From: CAYRFE01 sp964423645 [NCBI: uncultured bacterium]
GTDB taxonomy: Bacteria > Macinerneyibacteriota > Macinerneyibacteria > Macinerneyibacteriales
Direction: 5' to 3'
Assembly (NCBI GenBank): GCA_964423645.1
Contig: CAYRFE010000025.1
Span: forward strand, 1 to 50,515
DNA length: 50,515 nucleotides
A program made the translations under genes and the position numbers. The notes under the pieces are model-generated. The model searched no databases and was not told where the DNA came from. It saw nothing but the letters and a program-made list of their open reading frames with translations. Numbering within the stretch: position 1 is the first letter of the stretch; the number at the start of each line of letters is the position of its first letter. Positions 17,938 through 26,272 of the stretch are shown piece by piece.

Positions 17938-20187
17938 CTATTCCGGCTCGTCATATTTCAGATCATTAATTGCAGCATACACTATCGATGAGATTCGTTG
18001 TATCGTATATGGTTTTTGTAAAAAATACCGAATACCCTTTTTCATGATACGTTCAACCTTTTCATCTTTTCGAAATCCTGATGTAAGAACAACTCTGACG
18101 TCAGGATTGATCTTCACCAATTCTTCGAAAACTTCTTCCCCCGACATTTTCGGCATAATCATATCAAGCAAAACAATATCGATCTCAGCACGTTTTATTT
18201 TATAAATTTGAACCCCTTCATCGCCATTAGATGCCGTTATGATCTTATACCCGCACTCAGCCAACATTTCATGAGCAACGTGGCGCATGGTCGCTTCATC
18301 ATCAATTATCAAAACAAGACCGGTTTGTTTTTGTATTTGATTCCGTGCTTTCTCAACAGAATTATTCGTTTTCATTGTCTCAACAACAGGAAAATAGACG
18401 TTAAAGGTTGACCCCAGATTAACCTCAGAATATACATCTATAAAACCATGATGTTGTTTAATAATATTATATGCCATTGCCAAGCCCAATCCTGTGCCTT
18501 TACCTTTTCCTTTCGTTGTAAAAAACGGATCAAATATTTTGGATACCGTTTTCGTGTTCATCCCGACACCCGTATCGCTTACCGATAACACCCAATATGT
18601 GCCTTGAGATGCTTCCGGATGTGTTTTATTAAAAATAGAATCGGTAATGACTTTTCCGATCGATACCGAAATTTTTCCATGACTTGTTTCACCTTCAGGA
18701 CGCATTATGGACATTGCATGATATGCATTCACACATAAATTCAATAATACTTGCTCCAATTGTGTAGGGTCAGCATACACAATGGCATTTGAAGGATAAT
18801 AATTGAAATTCAATTCGATCCGCTTGTCAAATGTATTCATGCAAATTTTATGAATATGTTTAATGGTCATATTAAGATCTACGGGGGCAAATTCAAGATC
18901 ATGCTTATGAGATAACGTCAGTAATTGTTTAACCATATCGGATGCACGCTGTGCGGATTGCTCTATTGTCGCGAGTGATTCTTTCAATACATCTGAAGTG
19001 ATCGTCTGATCACGTGCTATTTTAAAACTGAGTAACGATACCGTACCGGTTATTCCGCCAAGAACGTTATTAAAATCGTGTGCTAATCCTCCCGCAAGAG
19101 TTCCGATCATTTCCATTTTTTGAGCCTGTCGCAGCTGCCTGTCCATTATTTCAAGATCGGTCACATCATCAATTCTCATGACCACACCTTTGTGTTCTGA
19201 TTCTCGCAAAGGATAAATTGAGACCGTAAATATTTTATCTAGATTCATTGTCAGTGTTTCTTTCGGAAATGTGATTGGTTTCATCGTATCGCTCACATAA
19301 TGTGTATACGGTTCAAATTTTCCAAGTTCGGGTATCAGGTCCCACAATTTCTTACCGACTGCGACAGCTTCCTGTATTTCGCTTATTTTTTCAGCTGCGG
19401 TGTTCCACCGCATTACAGTACCGCTCTCATCAAGTGATGCCATCATAGAAGGCATTGATTCCATTATGTTATTTGTTAACGCCAATGTATCTTTTAACCT
19501 TGATTTCATTGTATTCACACATTCAGCAAGTTCGCCCAGTTCATCTGCCGAGTCAACTTGTGCATTATGGTTCAAATCACCGTTCGCAATTTTATTCACT
19601 GAATCTAAAAGCTTCGACACCGGTTTTCGTATGATAAGCGTCACAAGCTTATTGATCAAAAAAATAGTAATTATCAAAATTATCACTGACAACCCTATCG
19701 TAAGAAATGTATTTTTATTAATTTCCGTATATGTCTCTTCTAATGAAAATTGAATATGGGCATACCCGATGATGGTCGTATTCCCATCTTCTTCAAATAT
19801 GGGTTCGGAAATTTTTAAAATATGATCCTTGTGCGTATCGAGATCATCAACAGCTGAAGACGCAAGACTCACTGATGCCGCGTCAAGAATTTCAACAGAT
19901 AGCACATTGGGACGCTTCATGAGCTCACGTGTATTATTGTCCAACATAAAATAACTCGCACGTTCCAATGGTTGTGAATTAAGCCGTGCAAATAAAACAG
20001 TGATTTCACGATACGATTTTTCCGCATTCTTTCTTGTCATCTTTTTTATATTGGAAATGATGAAATAATTGAACGTCGAAAACAGCAACAATACAACCAC
20101 CGCGTACACACTATTTATCTTCGCCGATAAACGTAAATGTTCAACGAGTGTTTTGATCTTTCCTTTATTTATAGTAACTTGGAACAT
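17938..20187 (-). CDS. Hybrid sensor histidine kinase
   Basis: 749 residues. Membrane helices at about 26-46 and 161-183 enclose a periplasmic sensor of about 110 residues; then HAMP (184-237), PAS (about 240-345), HisKA with phospho-accepting H370 (AGGLAHDFNNVLG), HATPase_c (about 465-610, GVGMNTKTVSKIFDPFF and GKGTGLGLAM in part) and a C-terminal receiver with phospho-accepting D675 (DIVLLDMIMPK). There is no output domain, so signal must pass to a separate partner. It overlaps the BMP-type lipoprotein gene by 23 bases, which suggests that lipoprotein is its ligand-binding partner. The ATG at 20187 has GGGAAG upstream. Confidence 0.92.
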   Translation of the reverse strand: MFQVTINKGKIKTLVEHLRLSAKINSVYAVVVLLLFSTFNYFIISNIKKMTRKNAEKSYREITVLFARLNSQPLERASYFMLDNNTRELMKRPNVLSVEILDAASVSLASSAVDDLDTHKDHILKISEPIFEEDGNTTIIGYAHIQFSLEETYTEINKNTFLTIGLSVIILIITIFLINKLVTLIIRKPVSKLLDSVNKIANGDLNHNAQVDSADELGELAECVNTMKSRLKDTLALTNNIMESMPSMMASLDESGTVMRWNTAAEKISEIQEAVAVGKKLWDLIPELGKFEPYTHYVSDTMKPITFPKETLTMNLDKIFTVSIYPLRESEHKGVVMRIDDVTDLEIMDRQLRQAQKMEMIGTLAGGLAHDFNNVLGGITGTVSLLSFKIARDQTITSDVLKESLATIEQSAQRASDMVKQLLTLSHKHDLEFAPVDLNMTIKHIHKICMNTFDKRIELNFNYYPSNAIVYADPTQLEQVLLNLCVNAYHAMSIMRPEGETSHGKISVSIGKVITDSIFNKTHPEASQGTYWVLSVSDTGVGMNTKTVSKIFDPFFTTKGKGKGTGLGLAMAYNIIKQHHGFIDVYSEVNLGSTFNVYFPVVETMKTNNSVEKARNQIQKQTGLVLIIDDEATMRHVAHEMLAECGYKIITASNGDEGVQIYKIKRAEIDIVLLDMIMPKMSGEEVFEELVKINPDVRVVLTSGFRKDEKVERIMKKGIRYFLQKPYTIQRISSIVYAAINDLKYDEPE

Positions 20188-21202
20188 ACATCTTCCCTTC
20201 GATTATTTCTTTTTCGGCTTTTTTGATCGCATTTTGAACATTTTCGGGTATTATGTTTTTCGTATACCGCATCGGGCTCAAGCCGATCCCATTCTCTTTC
20301 AGACCGAGGTTATACACTTTATTTTCGAAATTATTACTTAAAACCCGCTCCACCATGAAAAGTATTGCAATATCCAATCGTTTCATCATACTGGTCAGAA
20401 TTACTCCCTTTGCAAGATAGTCTTGATCGGAGTCAACCCCGATCGCATATATTTTCATATCTTTGGCAGTATTAAACACACCGTTGCCCGAAGCACTAGC
20501 GATTTGAAATATCACATCCGTCTTAAAATCAGATATCAATTTTTTCGATGCAAGAGATGCTGTTTGAGGAGCAGAAAAAGGGTTCTTTTCTCCCATATCT
20601 TCAGCCAAATAAATATTTTTAAAACGAATCGTCGGGTTAACATATCGAGCACCTGCTTCATATCCGATGATAAAATCATTGATCACTTCAATATTCATAG
20701 CGGAAACAGAGCCTATCGAGTTTGTTTTACTCATTGATGCGGCCAGCATTCCGGCGAGAAATGAACCTTCATTTTGTTTAAACATGATACCTGCGACGTT
20801 TTTATATAAGGTCTTCGGTTTATCATCTAATAAAATAAATAATACCTGAGGATACATCGGCGCAATTTTATCTATGGGGTCGATCATATGATAGCCGCCC
20901 CCGGCGAAAATAACATTACATCCTTTCTTTATAAGCTCAAGAAGTTTTGCCTCATCCTCATCTTCCGTTTTTGGAGAATTATAGTAGAAGTTAATACCAA
21001 ATTGCTTTTTTGCCATAATCATACCGTTATACTGCATATCATTAAAGGCATAATCACCTAAATCTCCCAGACCGGTCGTTAATCCGAACACATATCCGGA
21101 GGCATTGTTTGTACCATTATTTTTTTTATTCTCAGTATCAGAATTTTTTGTACACGCGAAAAGGGAAAATATCAAAAAAACAACAAACATCGTTACTTTC
21201 AT
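20165..21202 (-). CDS. BMP-family (PnrA-like) solute-binding lipoprotein
   Basis: 345 residues from ATG 21202 (AAGGAG eight bases before); six residues more are possible but unlikely. Lipobox FAC with Cys17, then a low-complexity Asn/Lys linker. The Bmp/PnrA fold is recognisable: GLGDLGDYAFND, FAGGGYHM, NVAGIMFKQNEGSFLAGM, IGSVSAMNIEVINDFIIGYEAGA and AIGVDSDQDYL. Relatives bind nucleosides (PnrA of Treponema). Its own operon contains no ABC permease; it is followed by the histidine kinase, so it may be a sensor subunit rather than a transporter subunit, although a shared permease elsewhere cannot be excluded. Confidence 0.9.
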   Translation of the reverse strand: MKVTMFVVFLIFSLFACTKNSDTENKKNNGTNNASGYVFGLTTGLGDLGDYAFNDMQYNGMIMAKKQFGINFYYNSPKTEDEDEAKLLELIKKGCNVIFAGGGYHMIDPIDKIAPMYPQVLFILLDDKPKTLYKNVAGIMFKQNEGSFLAGMLAASMSKTNSIGSVSAMNIEVINDFIIGYEAGARYVNPTIRFKNIYLAEDMGEKNPFSAPQTASLASKKLISDFKTDVIFQIASASGNGVFNTAKDMKIYAIGVDSDQDYLAKGVILTSMMKRLDIAILFMVERVLSNNFENKVYNLGLKENGIGLSPMRYTKNIIPENVQNAIKKAEKEIIEGKMYVPSYYK

Positions 21203-21508
21203 AATCATCTCCTTTTGCATCCATCTATAATAATAGTGTAGTATTCCAGACGTGTCAAATAAAACTTTATGAACTTAATCGTGTTTCGGCATCTATTCAT
21301 TCAATCATACCAAATTTGTGTGAAATTCGCAAAAACATATCATGAATATTCCCTCAAACAGAGACCTACGGAAAGATATATCGCCAATCAATCGTTGCGG
21401 TTATATCAGGCAGAGGGTACGCCTCTGCCCGTTGTATATGACACAAAGAGCATCTTTAAAGCTCAAGATAAGGCGAATATTATAAATTTCGAACATGCCT
21501 TATTTTTG
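21203..21508. other. Intergenic region with a promoter and a hairpin repeat
   Basis: Holds the promoter of the BMP/kinase operon (21230-21258) and a hairpin GGCAGAGG-GTACG-CCTCTGCC (21409-21429) about 80 bases after the dehydrogenase stop. The hairpin lacks a T-run and resembles the repeat palindromes elsewhere. I see no gene. Confidence 0.6.
21230..21258 (-). promoter_or_regulatory. Promoter of the BMP/kinase operon
   Basis: Minus strand TTGACA (21258-21253), 17-base spacer, TATTAT (21235-21230). A perfect -35 box and a 5/6 -10 box, about 28 bases before the ATG at 21202. Confidence 0.8.
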
Positions 21509-22618
21509 TTATTGTTCAAATTCAAAGGCGTATCCGGTAACATTATATTCTTTTTTTAGCGCTATTATGTGTTTTTGCAGTACTTCGTCGACACATGCGC
21601 CTTTGTTTTTACGTACGAGCCATGCTTCATATTCTTTTTCGCCGGCAGTAAAGATTTTTTCTGCTCCGGGTATTTTTTCCGATGCCCGAAGCGCACGCAA
21701 TATATCACCGGCAGTCTTTTTGAATGCGTCAAGTTCGGTGAAAGCTTCAACATTGATGGCCATGAAAAAATGCCCCAACCGATATGGAACTGGTTTACCG
21801 CCCTCAAAACCAGTAAGCATCTTTAAAAACGCACCTTGTTGTAATGCCGCAGATAATATTTCGACAACTGTCGCATACCCGTATCCCTTATATCCTGCAG
21901 TTTCTTCACCGATGCCTCCGAGTGGGACAAGTGCCGCGGTTCCGTCGGTAAGATCTTTCAGAACTTGTACGCTGTCCGTAAGCGAAGTACCGTCTTTTCC
22001 TATTACCCAACCTTCGGGTAAATTTTTTCCTAACCGTGCATATACTTCAATTTTTCCGCGTTGTGAAACCGACGTTGCACAATCAAGAACAAAGGGAAAC
22101 GCCTCATCGGTTGGAATACCGAATGTTATGGGGTTCGTCCCGAGCATGTTTTCAACACCGAATGTCGGAGCAATAGACGGTCGGGCATTGGTCCCGGTCA
22201 TACCGATCATACCGGCTTCGGTGGCCATTAATGTATAATATCCTGCAATACCGTAATGATTGGAATTTCGTACTGCGACCATACCCATCCCGTATTGTTT
22301 TGCTTTATCAATAGCCATTTGCATCGCCTTTTTCGACACAACTTGCCCCATTCCATTATTTGCATCCAACACTGCGGTAGTCGGTGATTCTTTGATGATA
22401 TCAATTTTTGTAACAGGATTAATCTGCCCGATCTTTATTCGATCAATATAAATAGGTTTGAACCGCCCGATACCGTGAGAGTCTATTCCACGTTTATCGG
22501 ATGTGATAAGAACATCTGCACATATCCGTGCATCCTCTTCGGGAATACCAATTTTTTGGAAAACTTCAACCATAAACCCCTCAAGTAAATCAAAAGGAAC
22601 CCAACAAATATTTTCCAT
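21509..22618 (-). CDS. Malate/L-lactate/ureidoglycolate-type dehydrogenase (Ldh_2 family)
   Basis: 369 residues from ATG 22618, which has GAGGTGA upstream; an 18-residue extension to 22672 runs through the promoter and is rejected. Family marks are SDKRGIDSHGIGRF, VRNSNHYGIAGYY, GTNARPSIAP, LGTNPITFGIP, DCATS and GEETAGYKGYG. These NAD(P)-dependent oxidoreductases reduce or oxidise 2-hydroxy acids such as malate or (S)-lactate; the exact substrate cannot be told from the sequence. It is monocistronic with its own promoter. No frameshift or missing motif was seen. Confidence 0.92.
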   Translation of the reverse strand: MENICWVPFDLLEGFMVEVFQKIGIPEEDARICADVLITSDKRGIDSHGIGRFKPIYIDRIKIGQINPVTKIDIIKESPTTAVLDANNGMGQVVSKKAMQMAIDKAKQYGMGMVAVRNSNHYGIAGYYTLMATEAGMIGMTGTNARPSIAPTFGVENMLGTNPITFGIPTDEAFPFVLDCATSVSQRGKIEVYARLGKNLPEGWVIGKDGTSLTDSVQVLKDLTDGTAALVPLGGIGEETAGYKGYGYATVVEILSAALQQGAFLKMLTGFEGGKPVPYRLGHFFMAINVEAFTELDAFKKTAGDILRALRASEKIPGAEKIFTAGEKEYEAWLVRKNKGACVDEVLQKHIIALKKEYNVTGYAFEFEQ

Positions 22619-22643
22619 ATGCTCACCTCTCCGCGTTTGATTG

Positions 22644-22672
22644 AGTATAGCGAAAAAGATATTTTCATGCAA
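22644..22672 (-). promoter_or_regulatory. Promoter of the Ldh_2 dehydrogenase gene
   Basis: Minus strand TTGCAT (22672-22667), 17-base spacer, TATACT (22649-22644), 26 bases before the ATG at 22618. Confidence 0.6.
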
Positions 22673-22703
22673 CAGTGAAAAGTATAAATATGACTTGATA
22701 TCT

Positions 22704-22812
22704 TTGCAAAACTACCACTTTTTTAACTTTATACCCACCCCAAACCCCTCCCATGGAAATCGGGAGGGGCTTAAATTATTATATAATGGGGACTTCGTCC
22801 CCACACCCCTTT
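22704..22812 (+). repeat. Dispersed multi-hairpin repeat, short copy
   Basis: Contains CCCACCCCAAACCCCTCCC...CGGGAGGGGCTTA and the hairpin GGGGAC-TTC-GTCCCC (22788-22802) followed by CACACCCCTTTTTAG. It fills much of the divergent gap between the dehydrogenase and mop; the rest of the gap (22,813-22,919) has no recognisable feature. Confidence 0.8.
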
Positions 22813-22919
22813 TTAGAGAAAAAAGAAATTTTGATAATTTTGAATTTTGCAAGGGTCTTGACTTATACATGCACAGCAAATGAACCGATTATTTTCTACA
22901 CAGAATATGTCACCATTTA

Positions 22920-22947
22920 TTGACGTATGCATATATCGCAGTATACT
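22920..22947 (+). promoter_or_regulatory. Promoter of mop
   Basis: TTGACG (22920-22925), 16-base spacer, TATACT (22942-22947), 19 bases before the ATG. The -10 box lies in an 8-base palindrome AGTATACT, and TATGCATA sits in the spacer; either could be a regulator site. Confidence 0.65.
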
Positions 22948-22966
22948 ACAAGAAAGGGGTGGGAGT

Positions 22967-23179
22967 ATGAAACTAAGCGCAAGAAATCAGCTCAAAGGAA
23001 AAGTTGTAAGACTTTTGGTAGGTGCGGTTAACACTGAAGTGATCATTGAGATCGCATCTGGTGTTCAGATATCCTCAATCATTACAAAAGAATCGGCGGA
23101 AGGATTAAAACTCAAAATCGGATCGGATGTATATGCAGTCATAAAAGCATCGAATGTAATGGTGGGGATCGACGATTAA
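22967..23179 (+). CDS. mop: Molybdenum/tungsten-pterin binding protein (Mop, single TOBE domain)
   Basis: 70 residues from ATG 22967 with AAAGGGGTGGGAG upstream; the longer frame from 22880 includes the promoter and is rejected. The whole protein is one Mop/TOBE domain (ARNQLKGKVVRLLVGAVNTE in part, then SIITKESAEGLKL and VYAVIKASNVMVGID). Such molbindins bind molybdate or tungstate as oligomers in the cytoplasm and act as store or buffer. The position directly before tupABC fits tungstate. A terminator-like hairpin follows. Confidence 0.9.
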   Translation: MKLSARNQLKGKVVRLLVGAVNTEVIIEIASGVQISSIITKESAEGLKLKIGSDVYAVIKASNVMVGIDD

Positions 23180-23190
23180 TATCGAAATAT

Positions 23191-23215
23191 ACCGATGACC
23201 AACAGTGGCATCGGT
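23191..23215 (+). terminator. Terminator-like hairpin after mop
   Basis: ACCGATG-A-CCA-ACAG-TGG-CATCGGT, followed by CCTTTGATTTTTC. It separates mop from the tupABC promoter. The T-rich tail is broken, so efficiency is uncertain. Confidence 0.6.
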
Positions 23216-23244
23216 CCTTTGATTTTTCAATTCAAAATTACTTG

Positions 23245-23272
23245 TTGATTTTTTTTTAGTTATACGTATAAT
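23245..23272 (+). promoter_or_regulatory. tupA promoter with overlapping palindrome
   Basis: TTGATT (23245-23250), 16-base spacer, TATAAT (23267-23272). The -10 box overlaps a perfect 12-base palindrome TTATACGTATAA (23260-23271), a candidate operator for an oxyanion-responsive regulator. Confidence 0.6.
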
Positions 23273-23319
23273 TCGACTGATGTGTTATATAGAACATATC
23301 GAAAAAAGGAGGTTACTTT

Positions 23320-24144
23320 ATGAGAAAAGTGTTATTTCTTGTGCTTGCTATCTCTCTTGTCCTCTTTTCTTTTACGTCAGTAAATGCAAAAGAAAACATT
23401 CTTCGCCTTGCGACCACGACCAGTACCTATGAAACCGGTCTTCTTGATGTTATTTTTAAACCTTTTGAAGCAAAGTACAATGTGAAGGTACACATTATTT
23501 CAGTCGGCACGGGGAAAGCGATCAAACATGGAGAAAATGGTGATGTTGATGTCGTGCTGGTGCATGCTCGTGAATTAGAAGATAAATTCGTAACAGACGG
23601 TTACGGTGTCAACCGTCGTGATGTCATGTATAATGATTTTCTCATCATCGGTCCTGAAAAGGACCCCGCAAAAATCAAAGGTCTCAGCCCCCAAGAAGCT
23701 ATGAAACGTATTTGGGAAACAAAATCACCGTTTATTTCACGCGGAGATAATTCCGGCACGCATGTAAAAGAGCTCTATTTGTGGAAATTGAATAATATGA
23801 AACCAAATAAAAAAGACAATCCTTGGTACTATGAAGCGGGTCAGGGAATGAACCAAACTCTCAAAATGGCTGATGAGAAAAACGCCTATGTCATGATCGA
23901 CCGTGCATCGTTCAATTTTGCCGAAAAGACAACCCGTTTGAAAATAATGGTTGAAGGCGGAAAAGAACTATTGAATCCGTACGGTGTAATTGCGGTCAGC
24001 CCCTACAAATATCCGGAATCAAACTATGAACTCGCTATGGCCATGATCTGGTGGCTCACTTCTCCCGAATGCCAGCAAATGATTGAAAACTATAAAGCAA
24101 ACGGAAAACAATTATACTTCAAAAACGCTGTCCCTTTACAATAA
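23320..24144 (+). CDS. tupA: Tungstate ABC transporter, substrate-binding protein
   Basis: 274 residues with a signal peptide (1-23, SVNA cut before KEN). The TupA ligand motif TTTSTYETG follows at about residues 31-39, and FISRGDNSGTH, YEAGQGMNQTL and VMIDRASF are typical of the family. It binds tungstate in the periplasm with high affinity. The ATG at 23320 follows AAAAAAGGAGGT. First gene of tupABC; a long hairpin separates it from tupB. Confidence 0.93.
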   Translation: MRKVLFLVLAISLVLFSFTSVNAKENILRLATTTSTYETGLLDVIFKPFEAKYNVKVHIISVGTGKAIKHGENGDVDVVLVHARELEDKFVTDGYGVNRRDVMYNDFLIIGPEKDPAKIKGLSPQEAMKRIWETKSPFISRGDNSGTHVKELYLWKLNNMKPNKKDNPWYYEAGQGMNQTLKMADEKNAYVMIDRASFNFAEKTTRLKIMVEGGKELLNPYGVIAVSPYKYPESNYELAMAMIWWLTSPECQQMIENYKANGKQLYFKNAVPLQ

Positions 24145-24154
24145 TTCATGTTAT

Positions 24155-24188
24155 ACTCGCTGCGCGGAGTGGACTTCGTGCAGCGGGT
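24155..24188 (+). promoter_or_regulatory. Intercistronic hairpin between tupA and tupB
   Basis: Twelve-base stem CGCTGCGCGGAG / CTTCGTGCAGCG (24158-24169 with 24174-24185, two G-U pairs) with a TGGA loop, extendable by a few pairs. There is no T-run, so a 3' stabiliser or attenuator that gives more tupA than tupB product is likelier than a true terminator. Confidence 0.65.
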
Positions 24189-24205
24189 TATATCGACGGA
24201 GCAAT

Positions 24206-24910
24206 ATGGAATATATTACAAACGGTTTTATTGAAGCATTAAAAATTATTATTTCAGCAGATCCGGAATTTTTGCATACAGTTTACGTATCATTAAAGCT
24301 TGCATTATTGTCGGTTGTTTTTGCAGCGATCTTGGGTATTCCGACCGGTATTGCATTAGTTATATTTCGTTTTAAGGGGCGCAGCACGCTTATAACGATT
24401 TCTAATACGTTAATGTCCTTTCCGACGGTTGTTGTAGGATTGATGGTATATTCATTTTTGACCTATCGCGGCCCGTTCGGCCATTTGCAATTATTATTTA
24501 CACAAACTGCAGTCGTCATCGGACAAGTGATCCTCGTTATTCCTATTATCGTTTCACTGACAGTCTCTGCCGTCAATGCGCTCGATGCTCGTATACAACC
24601 GACCGTTTTATCGCTTGGTGCAACTCGTCAACAAGGATTTCGAATGGTGATAAGTGAGGCGCGGTATGGAATCATGGCAGCCATTGTGTCTGCATTCGGC
24701 AGAGTTTTCGCCGAAGTCGGTGTATCTATGATGCTGGGTGGTAATATTCGTCATTATACGAGAACCATTACGACCGCGATCGCACTGGAAACAAGCAAAG
24801 GTGAATTTGCAATGGGTATTGCTTTGGGGTTGGTGCTTCTTCTTGTCGCATTCGGGGTCAATATACTTCTCAATCAAATGAAACGGTTCATGGGATATGG
24901 CTCAGTATAA
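24206..24910 (+). CDS. tupB: Tungstate ABC transporter, permease
   Basis: 234 residues from ATG 24206 (GGAG seven bases before); the longer frame from 24083 starts inside tupA and runs through the hairpin. A BPD_transp_1 membrane protein with about five helices; the EAA-like loop is LGATRQQGFRMVISEARYGI, followed by AFGRVFAEVGVSMMLGGN, which is characteristic of TupB. It forms the inner-membrane channel for tungstate. Its end overlaps tupC by 14 bases. Confidence 0.93.
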   Translation: MEYITNGFIEALKIIISADPEFLHTVYVSLKLALLSVVFAAILGIPTGIALVIFRFKGRSTLITISNTLMSFPTVVVGLMVYSFLTYRGPFGHLQLLFTQTAVVIGQVILVIPIIVSLTVSAVNALDARIQPTVLSLGATRQQGFRMVISEARYGIMAAIVSAFGRVFAEVGVSMMLGGNIRHYTRTITTAIALETSKGEFAMGIALGLVLLLVAFGVNILLNQMKRFMGYGSV

Positions 24911-25913
24911 ATTATCAGGTATTCGAAAATCATATTCGGAGTTCTCCCTTTCAATTGATGATTTTATTGTCGACCGCGGGGGAATTCATGCGATCGTCGG
25001 GTCAAATGGGTCGGGGAAAAGTACTCTTTTAAATATTCTTGCTCTTCTTGATCCACCTCATAACGGGAACGTGTTTTTTAACGATATTAAGGTCCCTTTC
25101 GATAATCATTCAAAATTGACGGAAATGCGCAGAAATATCAGTTATTGTTTACAAAACACCTATCTTTTCACAATGAGTGTGTATGATAATATCGCATACG
25201 GTTTAAAAATCCGCAATATCCCCGAGAATGAAATCCGCGCACGTGTTCATGCAATGATGGAACGCTTAGATATCACCGCATTTGCAAAAAGAAAACCTCT
25301 TGAATTATCCGGAGGTGAAGCGCAACGAGTCGCATTAGCTCGTAATTTTGTGATAGATGCAGAAGTATATATACTGGACGAGCCTACCTCAAATATAGAC
25401 AAAAAAAATATTGCTGCGGTAGAATCTGTTATTCTGGATCTTAATCGCGAAAAAAATGCGACCGTTTTTCTCACCACACACAATAGAGATCAAGCATTTC
25501 GTTTAACACACTCAATAATCTCGCTGATTCACGGAACGATCAAAAACATGCCGTTTGAGAATATATTTACCGGCGTGCTCTTGATGAGACCCGAAGGTTT
25601 ATATGAGCTCCCTCTTGATGATTCATGCCGCGTCATTACAGAGTTTTACGAACCGGGGTTGATAACAGCGGCCATTGATCCGCGAGATATTATCGTTTCT
25701 GCAGAAAAACTTGAATCAAGCGCGGTCAATTCAATGCTCGGAACGATCACAAAGATCGAACGATATGATAATGGTATCCTCATCACTGCCGATACAGGGG
25801 TCTTCATTCACGCCTTTGTTACCCAAACGTCTTTTGAACGTTTGGGATTAACCGTTAATTCCCATATTTGGTTGACATTTAAAGCAGGTGCCGTGCACAT
25901 TATCGGTAAGTAA
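24897..25913 (+). CDS. tupC: Tungstate ABC transporter, ATP-binding protein with TOBE domain
   Basis: 338 residues. Walker A GSNGSGKST (35-43), Q-loop CLQNTYLF, signature LSGGEAQR, Walker B VYILDEPTS and the H-loop in FLTTHNRD are intact. Residues about 280-338 form a TOBE/Mop-like domain (GTITKIERYDNGILITAD in part), which may give feedback by binding the oxyanion. It energises TupB from the cytoplasm. The ATG lies inside tupB, so translation is coupled. A terminator follows. Confidence 0.93.
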   Translation: MAQYKLSGIRKSYSEFSLSIDDFIVDRGGIHAIVGSNGSGKSTLLNILALLDPPHNGNVFFNDIKVPFDNHSKLTEMRRNISYCLQNTYLFTMSVYDNIAYGLKIRNIPENEIRARVHAMMERLDITAFAKRKPLELSGGEAQRVALARNFVIDAEVYILDEPTSNIDKKNIAAVESVILDLNREKNATVFLTTHNRDQAFRLTHSIISLIHGTIKNMPFENIFTGVLLMRPEGLYELPLDDSCRVITEFYEPGLITAAIDPRDIIVSAEKLESSAVNSMLGTITKIERYDNGILITADTGVFIHAFVTQTSFERLGLTVNSHIWLTFKAGAVHIIGK

Positions 25914-25921
25914 CATGATCG

Positions 25922-25948
25922 AACAGCCCTTCGACCGGACTGTTTTTT
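25922..25948 (+). terminator. Terminator after tupC
   Basis: ACAG-C-CC...GG-A-CTGT imperfect stem followed by TTTTTT, nine bases after the tupC stop. Confidence 0.6.
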
Positions 25949-26272
25949 CACAATCCATAGTATGCACAATTTGTGTCAAGGCTTCATACGTGAAGCATCT
26001 ACAAATCACCACGTCCCTTCTCAGATCAAGATCGTTACAAAAATCAAAATATCCGATCTATTGCGACACTCAAAAAAGGAATGTGGGTGACGAAGTCACT
26101 GTTATATAAAAACTTAAGCCCCTCCCGATTTTCACAAGAGGGGGTTTAGGATGGGCACAATTTCAAAAAGCATCGTTTTCAAAGGTTTCATGTCACCTAC
26201 TATGACAGCAATCCCGAAGCAAACTTCGGGGTATTTTCCCGGTGCGACTTAAAAACAGTTGCACACAATTCA
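25949..26272. other. Convergent intergenic region holding a reverse repeat copy
   Basis: Positions about 26,080-26,246 carry a minus-orientation copy of the dispersed repeat: reverse complement reads AAACCCCCTC...GGGAGGGGCTTAA and then GTGAC-TTC-GTCAC, a hairpin that keeps its pairing although the bases differ from other copies. CCCGAAGCAAACTTCGGGG (26213-26231) is another hairpin of the family. I see no gene. Confidence 0.7.

Noticed and set aside
21495-22238. Open frame of 247 residues on the plus strand opposite the Ldh_2 dehydrogenase
   Set aside because: It lies antisense inside a well-recognised gene, has no ribosome binding site, and its Ser/Pro/Ala-rich composition is that of a shadow frame.
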